The position numbers were made by a program, and so were the translations under genes. A stretch of 35,215 bases of DNA. Source: Alcaligenaceae bacterium (GTDB lineage Bacteria > Pseudomonadota > Gammaproteobacteria > Burkholderiales > Burkholderiaceae_B). The notes under the pieces are model-generated. The model searched no databases, was not told the DNA's origin, and worked only from the letters and a program-made list of their open reading frames with translations. This document shows positions 1 through 8,055 of the stretch, one piece after another. Position 1 is the stretch's first letter; each line of letters starts with the position of its first letter. The stretch covers positions 1-35,215 of the forward strand of contig CANCRX010000030.1 of NCBI GenBank assembly GCA_947380655.1, given 5' to 3'.

Positions 1-240
1 CGAGCCATTGCAGAAGGAGCAGATGTCATCATTCCTGCAGAAGGCGTACTGTCAGAGTTTCTCTATAACAATCACATCAACATGATTGATGGTGTCCCGG
101 TGCTTGACTCATTTGGCGTAGTCTGGACCTACGCAGCCATGATGGTGAATCTGCGGGAAAAGCTCGGCCTTTCAGTCAGCAGGAAAATGCACTATCAGCG
201 TAACAACCCTGAATTAATCACAGCGTTGTTACGCAAGTAA
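1..240 (+). CDS. Asp/Glu/hydantoin racemase-family protein, 3' end only
   Basis: An open frame enters from the left edge and ends in TAA at 238-240, giving the last 79 residues. The stretch ADVIIPAEGVLSEFL followed by IDGVPVLDSFG resembles the C-terminal half of aspartate/glutamate/hydantoin racemase-family proteins, where the second catalytic Cys lies in the first motif. Here that place reads PAEG, without a Cys, so the protein may be a non-racemase member of the superfamily. It converges on the catalase-like gene with only 8 bases between stop codons. The N-terminal half lies outside the window, so the substrate is unknown. Family membership is likely, function is not. Confidence 0.6.
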   Translation, partial: RAIAEGADVIIPAEGVLSEFLYNNHINMIDGVPVLDSFGVVWTYAAMMVNLREKLGLSVSRKMHYQRNNPELITALLRK

Positions 241-248
241 TTACCTGT

Positions 249-1256
249 TTACTGACCACTGATCCTCTTGCCAAACGAGGAGGCATACGCGGCAGAACGG
301 AAATTAAGAACGGGATCCGCGGTTGGTGAAACACCATCACTCATCACCAGCGGATCGAAATTTATTTTTTCGCAATCCGCGCCCTTCTGGAGCGTAGCCG
401 AGGTCAGCGTTAACACACCGGCCTCGATTTTTTTACGCTCAGCAGGCCAATACACGGTCGGGTTCGTTTGCTCGTCACCTGGCTCACCAATCGTCACCAT
501 CATTTTCCAGCGTATCGGGCCTTTGCTGGCTTTAGCCATTAAATCCTCATCAAGAAAACGCGCAGGTGCGCTCGCCATCTCAGCATCGGTCAAGCGCTTG
601 ACACCGTCTTCAGGCACGAATTGCCATTTGACCAACGTCGTCTCATTTTTTTGATTGATGAATTTAAATGTGTGGATACTGAAAAAATCACTATTCGCAT
701 AACTGGCGGGAGGATTGTTTTTCGCCATGAACTCACCGAGTGGCTTGGCATCGGGGTGCGTCTCTCTGAAGGCTTTTTGCTTTTCTGGATCAGGCTTACC
801 TGTTGCAGGATCTGGCATATTGGACATTGCCGCATCATAAAAAGTCTGGGGTGTTGCGGCACTAAAGACCGGAACATTGAGCATCGTAATGTGATGAATA
901 CTGTTGCCTGGCAAGGCGAACTGCAACGCCAGGCCTCGGGGGCTTTTCGCACTATCAGGCGCTTTGGGGTTGCCACCAGCGAGTGAGAAACGACCCACTA
1001 CAGGAATATTCGCGCCTGAGAACAAGGCTGAGCGACTGTAGGCTTGAGCTTGTTTTGAACCAACAAACGTACCTTTCACACAGATACCAATAATATGATT
1101 ACGTCGCTCACCTGGCGTGACACCACTAAGTTTTTCCAGTGCACCAACCACCTGATCCGCAGTGGGTGCTTGTTGCGCCTGAGCCTGCGATATACAAAGT
1201 AGGCTTACCGTCAGAGCACTCAGCGTTGAGAACCGTTTAAGCGAAATTTTGTACAT
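249..1256 (-). CDS. Catalase-family peroxidase (SrpA-like), exported
   Basis: This is a 335-residue haem protein of the small catalase-related peroxidase group, predicted to remove peroxides in the periplasm. The start is the ATG at 1256, which has GAGG about 8 bases upstream and opens a typical signal peptide (MYKISLKRF, then a hydrophobic run ending AQA near residue 27). An upstream in-frame start would put 15 extra residues before the signal and is rejected. The distal-side His is His54 in RRNHIIG, and the conserved Asn lies in MLNVPVF. The proximal haem-ligand region is RSAAYASSFG near the C-terminus, with Tyr as ligand. The length fits minimal catalases of about 330-350 residues rather than full catalases near 480. 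It diverges from the TfdA-type dioxygenase gene, and a 17-base palindrome lies between them. Confidence 0.88.
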   Translation of the reverse strand: MYKISLKRFSTLSALTVSLLCISQAQAQQAPTADQVVGALEKLSGVTPGERRNHIIGICVKGTFVGSKQAQAYSRSALFSGANIPVVGRFSLAGGNPKAPDSAKSPRGLALQFALPGNSIHHITMLNVPVFSAATPQTFYDAAMSNMPDPATGKPDPEKQKAFRETHPDAKPLGEFMAKNNPPASYANSDFFSIHTFKFINQKNETTLVKWQFVPEDGVKRLTDAEMASAPARFLDEDLMAKASKGPIRWKMMVTIGEPGDEQTNPTVYWPAERKKIEAGVLTLTSATLQKGADCEKINFDPLVMSDGVSPTADPVLNFRSAAYASSFGKRISGQ

Positions 1257-1303
1257 ATTCTGAACCTCAGTTCTTAGGGGGTTAACAAGATTACGATCCA
1301 CGA

Positions 1304-1320
1304 TGATCGATGATCGATCA
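1304..1320. promoter_or_regulatory. 17-base palindrome, candidate operator between divergent genes
   Basis: TGATCGAT-G-ATCGATCA is a perfect 8-base inverted repeat with a 1-base spacer. It lies 48 bases upstream of the catalase-like ATG and 94 upstream of the dioxygenase ATG. A second palindrome with the same ATCGAT core, TTATCGATAA, lies at 1368-1377, about 36 bases before the dioxygenase start. The position in a divergent promoter and the shared core suggest a dimeric regulator, but no regulator gene is adjacent in the window. Confidence 0.4.
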
Positions 1321-1413
1321 TATTTTTTAACAAGATAGCAGACTCACCCTGTTGATTGCTATATTATTTATCGATAACTAAAAAAATCCTTATTTCCGGA
1401 TGAGACAATCGCT

Positions 1414-2289
1414 ATGCAAATCAAAGCTATCAGACCTGATTTTGTCGCTGAAATCACCGAAATAGACCTTAGGCTGCCTTTGTCTGATGCGCAGGTCGCA
1501 GAGATCGACAAAGTAATGGATCATTTCGCCGTCGTCGTGTTTCCCGCGCAAGCGCTCAACGATGATCAGGAGTTTGCCTTTGCAAACCGTCTAGGCCCTC
1601 TTGAGGAGACGCGCGCAGTCGTCGACGTTCACAAGCAGCGGCTGGCTTATAACCAGATGAATGATATTTCCAACCTGGATGTAGATGGATCCATACTCGC
1701 CCTCGATGATCGGCGTCGCATGTTTAATCTCGGTAACCTTTTGTGGCATTCCGACAGTAGTTTTAAAGCTACCCCTGCGAAATACTCCATGCTGCATGCC
1801 CGTATCATTCCACCCGAGGATGGCAATACGGAATTTGCAGACATGCGTGCGGCCTGGGATAGACTGCCTGAAAAAACCAAACATCAAATCGAAACGCTTG
1901 TCTGCGATCACTCACTGATTTATTCTCGGGCACAATTAGGCTTTGATGCATTCACCGAACAAGAGCTGATCAATTACACACCCGTGCCACAACGACTCGT
2001 ACGTCGTCATCCTGGCTCACATCGCAAATCCATTTACCTGGCCTCTCATATCGGAACAGTGCATGGCATGCCGCGCCCTGAGGCCATGGTGCTGATCAGA
2101 GATTTAATTGAGCACGCCACTGCTCGCGAGTTTGTGTACAGCCACAAATGGAAGCAATTTGATTTAGTCATGTGGGACAACCGCTGCACTATGCATCGTG
2201 CACGCCCCTACGACGATAAAAATCATAAACGTGACATGCGGCGCATGACATTGACGGACTGTGCACCGACACTTGAACAGCCGGCTTAA
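1414..2289 (+). CDS. TauD/TfdA-family 2-oxoglutarate-dependent dioxygenase
   Basis: This 291-residue protein is close in length to TfdA (about 287). It should couple oxidative decarboxylation of 2-oxoglutarate to hydroxylation or cleavage of a substrate using Fe(II). The iron site is visible as His112-x-Asp114 in LLWHSDSSF and a distal His261 in CTMHRARPYD. Arg residues at 273-277 (RDMRR) provide the co-substrate carboxylate contact. The WHSDSSF, PAKYSMLHA and MWDNRCTMHRARP blocks are typical of the TfdA/alkyl-ether-cleaving branch. GGATGAGA precedes the ATG. It is transcribed away from the peroxidase and converges on the cupin gene. A role in degrading an aryloxy or similar carboxylic acid is plausible; sulfonate use is an alternative. 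The substrate is not determined. Confidence 0.85.
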   Translation: MQIKAIRPDFVAEITEIDLRLPLSDAQVAEIDKVMDHFAVVVFPAQALNDDQEFAFANRLGPLEETRAVVDVHKQRLAYNQMNDISNLDVDGSILALDDRRRMFNLGNLLWHSDSSFKATPAKYSMLHARIIPPEDGNTEFADMRAAWDRLPEKTKHQIETLVCDHSLIYSRAQLGFDAFTEQELINYTPVPQRLVRRHPGSHRKSIYLASHIGTVHGMPRPEAMVLIRDLIEHATAREFVYSHKWKQFDLVMWDNRCTMHRARPYDDKNHKRDMRRMTLTDCAPTLEQPA

Positions 2290-2307
2290 GCTGATACGAA
2301 ATAAACG

Positions 2308-2802
2308 TTAAGGGATTCTGGTCAAGGCTTCGATAACGTCCCTCGTCTTTGGACTGGAACCGTATTCAGAAATCAACTGCGCTCTTTTACCAAGCTCGAA
2401 TTCTTTAAATTCAAAACCTGGTGCAACGATGCAACTCACCAGACCGTATGACTGAGGATCAACCGGTTGCGCGGCAAACCACAAGTGGGCCGCAATGGTT
2501 ACCTGATAGTTACTCGCGTCGTGTCCGATCCTCACACTTTGTAGCGTACCGCATTCATCAAAAAAATGAATTTCTACATCGCATCCGGAATGAAATAACC
2601 ATGTTTCCTCGCAACCAATTCTGTGCCAGGCTGAAAAATCACTGCCTTCGAGCAGATAATAAATGGAGGTATAAGCACTGCGTGATTCATTCAACAATGA
2701 CGAACTCACCTGATGCAGCGAGCGGTGCACTTCTTTGTAATAACCGCCCTCAGGATGCGGCACAAGCTCAAGACTCTGGATGATTTTTTCAATTGCTTTC
2801 AA
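2308..2802 (-). CDS. DUF985 cupin-superfamily protein (YML079-like)
   Basis: This 164-residue single-domain cupin has the DUF985 signatures LVPHPEGGYYKEVHRS near residues 13-28, TSIYYLLEGSDFSAWHRI in the first cupin half, and VAPGFEFKEFELG near the C-terminus. Family members form beta-barrel dimers. Some have been proposed to bind sugars or act as isomerases, but no general activity is established. The start is a TTG at 2802, because the family usually begins about a dozen residues before PHPEGG and no ATG or GTG fits better; AAGAG lies about 7 bases upstream. It lies 54 bases downstream of the tctC-like gene on the same strand and may be co-transcribed with it. Confidence 0.8.
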   Translation of the reverse strand: MKAIEKIIQSLELVPHPEGGYYKEVHRSLHQVSSSLLNESRSAYTSIYYLLEGSDFSAWHRIGCEETWLFHSGCDVEIHFFDECGTLQSVRIGHDASNYQVTIAAHLWFAAQPVDPQSYGLVSCIVAPGFEFKEFELGKRAQLISEYGSSPKTRDVIEALTRIP

Positions 2803-2856
2803 GCAGGTGCTCTTATGGTGTGAGTTACAGAAAGTTCATCATACAGATATCAGCGG

Positions 2857-3846
2857 TTACTGAACCACAAAGCCCGCCTCTTTGACTATTTTTGCCAACG
2901 CAGGTCTTGTCTCATCGAGATACTTCTGAAATCCTTCAGGCGTATCAGCAATCGTGGTGTAACCATTGATATACACATACTGCTTATCAAACTCAGGATC
3001 TTTCATGATCTGCCTGACCGCCAATGCGATCTTATCCACAATAGGTCGAGGTGTGCCTGCCGGGGCTGCAAGCATCATTTTAAAAGTCAGATCTGCACCC
3101 ACATAGCCCTGCTCCACCATCGTCGGCACATTCGGAAACATCCAGTTTCTTTGGGGGCCGTTCGTCGCGATCGGAATCATTGTCTTGGCGTCAATCTGCG
3201 GCTTAGCGAGATGAGGAGGCAACCACGCGCTATCCACTCGGCCGCCGAGCATGTCAACCACTATTGGATTCATGCCGTTATACGGAACGTGGTTCATCTT
3301 ATAGCCGCCTGACAAACCACCCAATATCCGCATACGAAATTCCGAGGGGCTCCCCACGGCTTCCGAACCAAAGGTAACCTGGCCCGGATTTTTTTGAGCC
3401 ATATCCAAAAACTCTTTCAGCGAGCGCGCAGCAATATCTGGCCGAACGACCAGAAAACCAAAACCCTCAGCTAGTCGCATGATGGGTTGAAAATCTTTTT
3501 CAGGGCTATAGGTAAGATTTTTCTTCAGCAGTCCGTTAGCTAAAAAAGCAGCGTCACTTGCAATAAAAATAGTGTACCCATCCGGCTTACTTTTGCTCAC
3601 GTACGCCGCCCCGACCGCCTCGGAAGCGCCCGGTTTGTTCTCTACGACAACTGACTTGCCCCACTTCTGCTCTAAACGACTCGCCAGCGCTCGGCCAAGC
3701 AAATCAGTAATTCCCCCGGGAATATAGGGCACAACAATTTTGACAGTCTGCGTCGGGAAAGTCTCTGCTGACTCGTTGCCATAGGCATGTGGCAGCATAA
3801 AGATCGCAAGGACAACAAACAAATTTTTGATATGTTTAATTTTCAC
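2857..3846 (-). CDS. Bug/TctC-family tripartite tricarboxylate transporter binding protein
   Basis: This is a 329-residue periplasmic solute-binding protein of the Bug family, much expanded in Bordetella-like bacteria. It begins with a signal peptide (MKIKHIKNLFVVLAIFMLP, cleavage near residue 23). Family blocks follow: KIVVPYIPGGITDLLGR, the VVENKPGASE motif, PDGYTIFIA, and a C-terminal PEGFQKYLDET. It captures a carboxylate-type ligand for a TctAB-like permease, but no tctA or tctB is present here, so it is an orphan or serves a distant permease. The start codon is GTG at 3846 with GAGGAG about 5 bases upstream, which fixes the start. It diverges from the Old-Yellow-Enzyme gene. Confidence 0.92.
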   Translation of the reverse strand: MKIKHIKNLFVVLAIFMLPHAYGNESAETFPTQTVKIVVPYIPGGITDLLGRALASRLEQKWGKSVVVENKPGASEAVGAAYVSKSKPDGYTIFIASDAAFLANGLLKKNLTYSPEKDFQPIMRLAEGFGFLVVRPDIAARSLKEFLDMAQKNPGQVTFGSEAVGSPSEFRMRILGGLSGGYKMNHVPYNGMNPIVVDMLGGRVDSAWLPPHLAKPQIDAKTMIPIATNGPQRNWMFPNVPTMVEQGYVGADLTFKMMLAAPAGTPRPIVDKIALAVRQIMKDPEFDKQYVYINGYTTIADTPEGFQKYLDETRPALAKIVKEAGFVVQ

Positions 3847-3928
3847 TTTGTCTCCTCATTCGCAAGGATGGTCTCAGGCCATTTTTAAATTGCAACTTGA
3901 TTCGAACACCGAATAGTGATTCTTGCAA

Positions 3929-3943
3929 GTATTTATGCAATAC
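3929..3943. promoter_or_regulatory. Candidate LysR-type box (T-N11-A palindrome)
   Basis: GTATT-TATGC-AATAC is a 5-base inverted repeat with the T-N11-A spacing favoured by LysR-type regulators. It lies in the 130-base gap between the divergent Bug-protein and flavin-oxidoreductase genes, about 34 bases before the chosen GTG start. No LysR gene is present in the window, so this is suggestive only. Confidence 0.25.
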
Positions 3944-3976
3944 TCGAAAAAAAGCGCTCAAACGCACGGAGACAAT

Positions 3977-5137
3977 GTGAAAAGCAAATTATTTTCCCCA
4001 ATCCAGATCCGCGGACTCACACTAAAAAACCGCGTTGTGCTCTCGCCCATGCTGACCTACGAGGCTGACCACGGCTTTCCAACAGACTGGCATCTCGCAC
4101 ATTATGGTAAATATGCCGTAGGCGGTGCAGGGCTCGTCTTTGTCGAGTCAACCAAAGTCGATCCGAGAGGATGTACGACGCCAAAAGATCTTGGTCTCTG
4201 GAAGGACGAGTTTATTGCGCCATTGTCACGTATCACCTCGTTCGTGAAATCACGTGGTTCCGCGGTTGGGATACAACTTGGCCACTCCGGCCGTAAAGCG
4301 AGGAACTCTCTCCCCTGGCAAGGTCGCTTGCCCTTGGGACCAGAACAAAAGGGTGTTGATCATGACGAAGAATGGGAACTCATCGGCCCCAGTGCGGTTG
4401 CAGCAACAGCAAAGTCAAGCACGCCTAAAGAAATGACTCGTGACGATATCCAGCAGCAGATTGAACTCTGGGGTGCTGCGACGGTTCGTGCCAATCAGGC
4501 TGGCTTTGACGTGCTAGAAATCCACTGTGCGCATGGATATTTATTGCACCAGTTTCTCAGTGCGCGGGCCAATCAAAGAAACGATGAATACGGCGGATCG
4601 ATAGAAAACCGCATGCGCTTCACTCTCGAAACTGTCGCACGCGTTCGAGCCTGCTGGCCTGCTGAGAAACCATTATTCGTCAGAGTTTCAGCAATCGATG
4701 AAGCGGGTTGGTCCATCGAAGAGAGTGTCTTGCTATGCAAACACCTGAAAGTACTTGGTGTGGATGTAATCGACTGCAGTAGCGGTGGCATGGCCGAATA
4801 CTCGATCGCGAGCGGTGAAAATCGTCCCGGCTATGGCTATCAAGTCCCCTACTCTGAAACCATCAAAAGAGATGCGGACATTCAAACAATGGCCGTAGGT
4901 TTGATTATCCATGCCGATCAGGCTGAAAGTATTCTTCAGCATAACCAAGCCGATCTCGTCGCGATTGGTCGTGAGATGTTGCATAACCCTAACTGGGTGA
5001 TGGACGCCGCTGATAAATTAAATGAAGAGGACGTGTTTGGTATCGTCGCAGAAAACTATGGCTATTGGCTTGAAAAAAGAGCCCACACTGGTTTCAACAA
5101 AAAAACATCGACCTGGCTGCATGGCATAGACAGTTGA
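3977..5137 (+). CDS. Old Yellow Enzyme-family NADH:flavin oxidoreductase
   Basis: This 386-residue FMN-dependent ene-reductase or dehydrogenase is of the YqjM/XenA-like class. GTG at 3977 is chosen as the start because CGGAG lies 5 bases upstream and the family normally begins at KLFSPIQIRG; earlier ATG or TTG codons have no ribosome-binding site. Visible motifs are LKNRVVLSPM, GIQLGHSGRKA (residues 98-108), EIHCAHGYLLHQFL with substrate-binding His183 and His186, the DEYGGSIENR signature, and the C-terminal phosphate-binding GLI and GRE segments. YqjM's redox-sensing Cys26 is replaced by Leu26. The smp30-like gene follows after 31 bases, so the two probably share a message. An alternative is a 2,4-dienoyl-CoA reductase-like role, though no iron-sulfur domain is present. 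Confidence 0.9.
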   Translation: MKSKLFSPIQIRGLTLKNRVVLSPMLTYEADHGFPTDWHLAHYGKYAVGGAGLVFVESTKVDPRGCTTPKDLGLWKDEFIAPLSRITSFVKSRGSAVGIQLGHSGRKARNSLPWQGRLPLGPEQKGVDHDEEWELIGPSAVAATAKSSTPKEMTRDDIQQQIELWGAATVRANQAGFDVLEIHCAHGYLLHQFLSARANQRNDEYGGSIENRMRFTLETVARVRACWPAEKPLFVRVSAIDEAGWSIEESVLLCKHLKVLGVDVIDCSSGGMAEYSIASGENRPGYGYQVPYSETIKRDADIQTMAVGLIIHADQAESILQHNQADLVAIGREMLHNPNWVMDAADKLNEEDVFGIVAENYGYWLEKRAHTGFNKKTSTWLHGIDS

Positions 5138-5168
5138 CTGAGAACCTCGACGTTCACGGAGACGCTCA

Positions 5169-6053
5169 ATGGGCAAACGCAGTTATGAAATTCGTGTCGC
5201 ACACCACGGCAATGACCTTGTAGGTGAGTGCCCACTCTGGCATCCGACAGAAAATAAACTCTACTGGGTTGATACACGACGTCCAGCGATCCAGAGACTG
5301 GAAACGGATGGCTCAGTCAGGACTTGGAGTATGCCAACAAATGTTGGCTCAATTGTTTTCAGAAAAGATGGAAACTTAATCGGTGCGCTGAAAAACGGCT
5401 TCTGTGAAATAGACCTAAACACCGGACTGACAACAATCATCGAGGATCCTGAACCAGAATTTCCTGAAAACAGATTGAACGATGGAAAATGCGATCAGAA
5501 GGGACGTTTCTGGTGCGGGTCTCGCGACCCGACAGACCACAATCCAGGAGGCTCACTGTATAGGCTTGATCCGGATTTCTCAATAAAAAAAATGGATACA
5601 GGCTTTATTGTTTCCAATGCGATGGCCTTTAGCCCGGATGGCAAAACGCTCGTCTTTGGAGATAGTCGTGGCGAGACGGTGTGGAAATATGATCTTGATC
5701 TCGAACAAGGCGAGATCAGCAATAAGCGAGTGTTTATTTCAACCGAAGGATTACCCTGGCGAATAGACGGAGCAACCTTTGATGCGCAGGGCTATTACTG
5801 GTGCGCCCTGGTCGGTGGTGGTGCCATCGGTAGATTTGACCCCGTCGGCAGACTCGATCAACTGATTCAGGTTCCTGTCACGCACCCGACGATGTGTAAT
5901 TTCGGCGGGCCCGCTTTGGATGTGTTGTATGTCACATCGGGAACGGTCTTTTTGAATGAAACCCAAAAGATGCAGCAACCCCTGGCTGGGTCTTTGTTTT
6001 CAATTCACGGTCTCGGTGTCAAAGGTGTACCTGAACCTTTTTTTGGCGCATGA
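5169..6053 (+). CDS. SMP-30/gluconolactonase/LRE-family hydrolase
   Basis: This 294-residue six-bladed beta-propeller is predicted to hydrolyse a lactone with one divalent metal ion. Metal-site residues can be placed as Glu20 (VGECPLW), Asn104 (RLNDGKCD), Asn150 (VSNAMAFSPD) and Asp200 (RIDGATFD), all characteristic of the family. GGAGA lies about 7 bases before the ATG. It follows the flavin oxidoreductase closely, consistent with a pathway in which a reduced or oxidised cyclic intermediate is opened by lactone hydrolysis. The exact lactone cannot be named. The gene ends in a perfect inverted repeat that may act as a terminator. Confidence 0.88.
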   Translation: MGKRSYEIRVAHHGNDLVGECPLWHPTENKLYWVDTRRPAIQRLETDGSVRTWSMPTNVGSIVFRKDGNLIGALKNGFCEIDLNTGLTTIIEDPEPEFPENRLNDGKCDQKGRFWCGSRDPTDHNPGGSLYRLDPDFSIKKMDTGFIVSNAMAFSPDGKTLVFGDSRGETVWKYDLDLEQGEISNKRVFISTEGLPWRIDGATFDAQGYYWCALVGGGAIGRFDPVGRLDQLIQVPVTHPTMCNFGGPALDVLYVTSGTVFLNETQKMQQPLAGSLFSIHGLGVKGVPEPFFGA

Positions 6054-6083
6054 AATCTAAACTGCGCAATAACAGTTTAGATT
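6054..6083. terminator. Perfect 11-base inverted repeat between convergent genes
   Basis: AATCTAAACTG (6054-6064) pairs with CAGTTTAGATT (6073-6083) around an 8-base loop. It lies between the convergent stops of the SMP-30-like gene and the outer-membrane protein gene, the usual place for a bidirectional terminator. It lacks a long T tract on either strand, so intrinsic termination is not certain. Confidence 0.5.
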
Positions 6084-6089
6084 AACTAA

Positions 6090-6743
6090 TCAGAATTTGT
6101 AACCAACCCCAATCAGGACATTTAAGCCATTCAGGCTTTGTGTGCCAGAAGAAGTACGGCTATTGGAGCTTGTGCCATAGTCGGCGTAATTCACTTCTCC
6201 GAAAGCATACAACTGCTTGTAGATAAATTGCTTGTAGCCCAGGCCGAGTGAATACCCAGTAAAGTCGTACGTTTGAACCGTTGTCTGTTTTTGGGTTCCG
6301 GTGATACCAACTTTTGCATAAACAAGTTTCGTATCATCAATCGCCCAACCGGGACTCAAAAAAACGTTATATGTATTCTGAATTCTCCATTGACTTGTTC
6401 CCGTTATATTCAAAGCAGGATACGCGTATGAGTAGGGAGTATAAGACGTAGTCAAAGGCGAATACTCTGCACCGAGACCCAGGATAAAAGAGCTGCCGAG
6501 TGCATAATTAAAGCCAGCAGAAAGATTCAAGGCCATACTTTGGCTATTGGCCGAATCAATGGTGAAAAAATTTACACCACTATTCACACCTGAGGTACTG
6601 GGTGCATTGTATTGTTGATAACCGGTACCCACCTGACCATAAAAGCCTTGCCAGCTGCTGGCTTGGGCCCATACAGGCGAAATAGCTAGCGCACCGAAAA
6701 TAATCACTACCGCATTTAGCACTGCAAATTTTATTTGTTTCAT
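6090..6743 (-). CDS. Small outer-membrane beta-barrel protein
   Basis: This 217-residue protein has a clear signal peptide (MKQIKFAVLNAVVIIFGALA, cleavage after AQA near residue 28). Alternating aromatic and hydrophobic strands follow (for example WQGFYGQVGTGYQQY, YALGSSFILGLGAEY, YSLGLGYKQF), and the C-terminus is GVGYKF, the terminal Phe expected for BAM-dependent barrels. The probable fold is an eight-stranded barrel of the OmpA-like or OmpW-like porin-family type. The ATG at 6743 is chosen because AAGGAAA precedes it and the signal peptide begins there; longer frames run into the upstream gene. It lies 32 bases downstream of the O-antigen-ligase-like gene on the same strand. No specific function can be assigned. 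Confidence 0.82.
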   Translation of the reverse strand: MKQIKFAVLNAVVIIFGALAISPVWAQASSWQGFYGQVGTGYQQYNAPSTSGVNSGVNFFTIDSANSQSMALNLSAGFNYALGSSFILGLGAEYSPLTTSYTPYSYAYPALNITGTSQWRIQNTYNVFLSPGWAIDDTKLVYAKVGITGTQKQTTVQTYDFTGYSLGLGYKQFIYKQLYAFGEVNYADYGTSSNSRTSSGTQSLNGLNVLIGVGYKF

Positions 6744-6775
6744 GACTCTTATTTCCTTTGTTAGCAGTATTGAAT

Positions 6776-8044
6776 TTAATCTGCTTGTCGCGAATCCGAC
6801 AACGCTAATAAGCACCCAACCATCACAGAATAAAACCCGATAGTCCGCATGCCCCGAAACATCAACTCGGTCAGGCCAAATATCGCAAACCCCACACAAA
6901 CCGCCAAGCCCATCGCTGCAGCCGCTCGAATATTCATTGACTGCCTGGAGATCAGTCGCCTGACAAAGACCAGGGCAGGTACAAAATAAATGAGTAATAA
7001 AGCGATCCCACCAAAAATCCCTTGTGTGGCCAGAATCATCACCATGTCACTATGCGGCTCTGCAAAATCCTCTGCGACGAATGGCAAAAGCATTCCCTTT
7101 TCTACACGCGCAAGTAGTGCAGGCTGAAATTCGCTTCTTTTACCGATGCCCAACCAAGGGTTCTCGTAAAACATGTCCATCGATGTTCGCCATAACTGCA
7201 AGCGGATACAAACAGAGGTGAAGGCAAGTGGGTTAGTTGTCATGCACTCTGACACTTCCCGGTAACCCTCGTGCGCACGCTCATTCATTTTGGGGATCAG
7301 CATCAATGAAGCAGCACAGATACACACAAGCAAAGCTAGCGCAGCAATTAATCTGGCAGGTCGCTTTACAAAATCATTCAAAACCAGCCAGATGAGTAAA
7401 AAAAACGGTAGCGCCAACCAACCTGTCCTAGTCTGGGTCAACACAAAGCCTATCAACACAATCACCACAACGGACCACTTGAACAGCCGCTCCGTGCGCG
7501 GCCAGGCCGTCAAATTCCAGCGCGTCGAATACATAATCAACATGCCGAGTAGCAACATTAAATTGCCATAGGTGACAGAGTTGTACTCGGGCGTAACCGG
7601 ACGACCAAAATCTCTTTCGCTTGGCCAGAAAACATAAGCACAACTGATTAATCCAGCCAGGATGAAGCCCCAGGAAAAGCGTCTGGACCATTGAGCACGC
7701 ATCGTAAGCACAGCACCCAACACCAGCACACACCCCAGGATCATGCGTATCGCACGCTCGAACTCCGCGCCTGGCATCGATTGAAAACGCAGCATATTAA
7801 GAATCGCAGGGACGAGCGAAAACACAAACGCAATGATGACCCAGCGATAGGGTTGCAGCTCGCCCAATGTCCTGCGCATTCCTCCATCGCGCTTCATGCA
7901 AAAGATAAAACAAATCACTACCAAGGCGTACCAGGCACCACTGGAGTGACCAATTTCCGTCAGCATCAGCAAAGGCATCACACCGATCAGGAGGATAACG
8001 AGAACAGAGCCAAAATCTTGTACAGACAGTTTTAAATTTGACAT
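6776..8044 (-). CDS. O-antigen ligase (WaaL/Wzy_C family) polytopic membrane protein
   Basis: This 422-residue inner-membrane protein has about ten to twelve hydrophobic segments and a large periplasmic loop between roughly residues 252 and 335. The family's functional residues are visible as Arg206 in LTQTRTGWLAL and His331 in AEPHSDMVMI, preceded by the NPWLGIG motif. Such enzymes transfer polymerised O-antigen or another undecaprenyl-linked glycan to lipid A-core. A Wzy polymerase or a glycoprotein oligosaccharyltransferase with the same domain cannot be excluded. AAGG sits about 9 bases before the ATG. It starts 11 bases after the lptF stop, so operon membership is very likely and fits LPS assembly. 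Confidence 0.82.
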   Translation of the reverse strand: MSNLKLSVQDFGSVLVILLIGVMPLLMLTEIGHSSGAWYALVVICFIFCMKRDGGMRRTLGELQPYRWVIIAFVFSLVPAILNMLRFQSMPGAEFERAIRMILGCVLVLGAVLTMRAQWSRRFSWGFILAGLISCAYVFWPSERDFGRPVTPEYNSVTYGNLMLLLGMLIMYSTRWNLTAWPRTERLFKWSVVVIVLIGFVLTQTRTGWLALPFFLLIWLVLNDFVKRPARLIAALALLVCICAASLMLIPKMNERAHEGYREVSECMTTNPLAFTSVCIRLQLWRTSMDMFYENPWLGIGKRSEFQPALLARVEKGMLLPFVAEDFAEPHSDMVMILATQGIFGGIALLLIYFVPALVFVRRLISRQSMNIRAAAAMGLAVCVGFAIFGLTELMFRGMRTIGFYSVMVGCLLALSDSRQAD

Positions 8045-8055
8045 AGTGAAGAACC

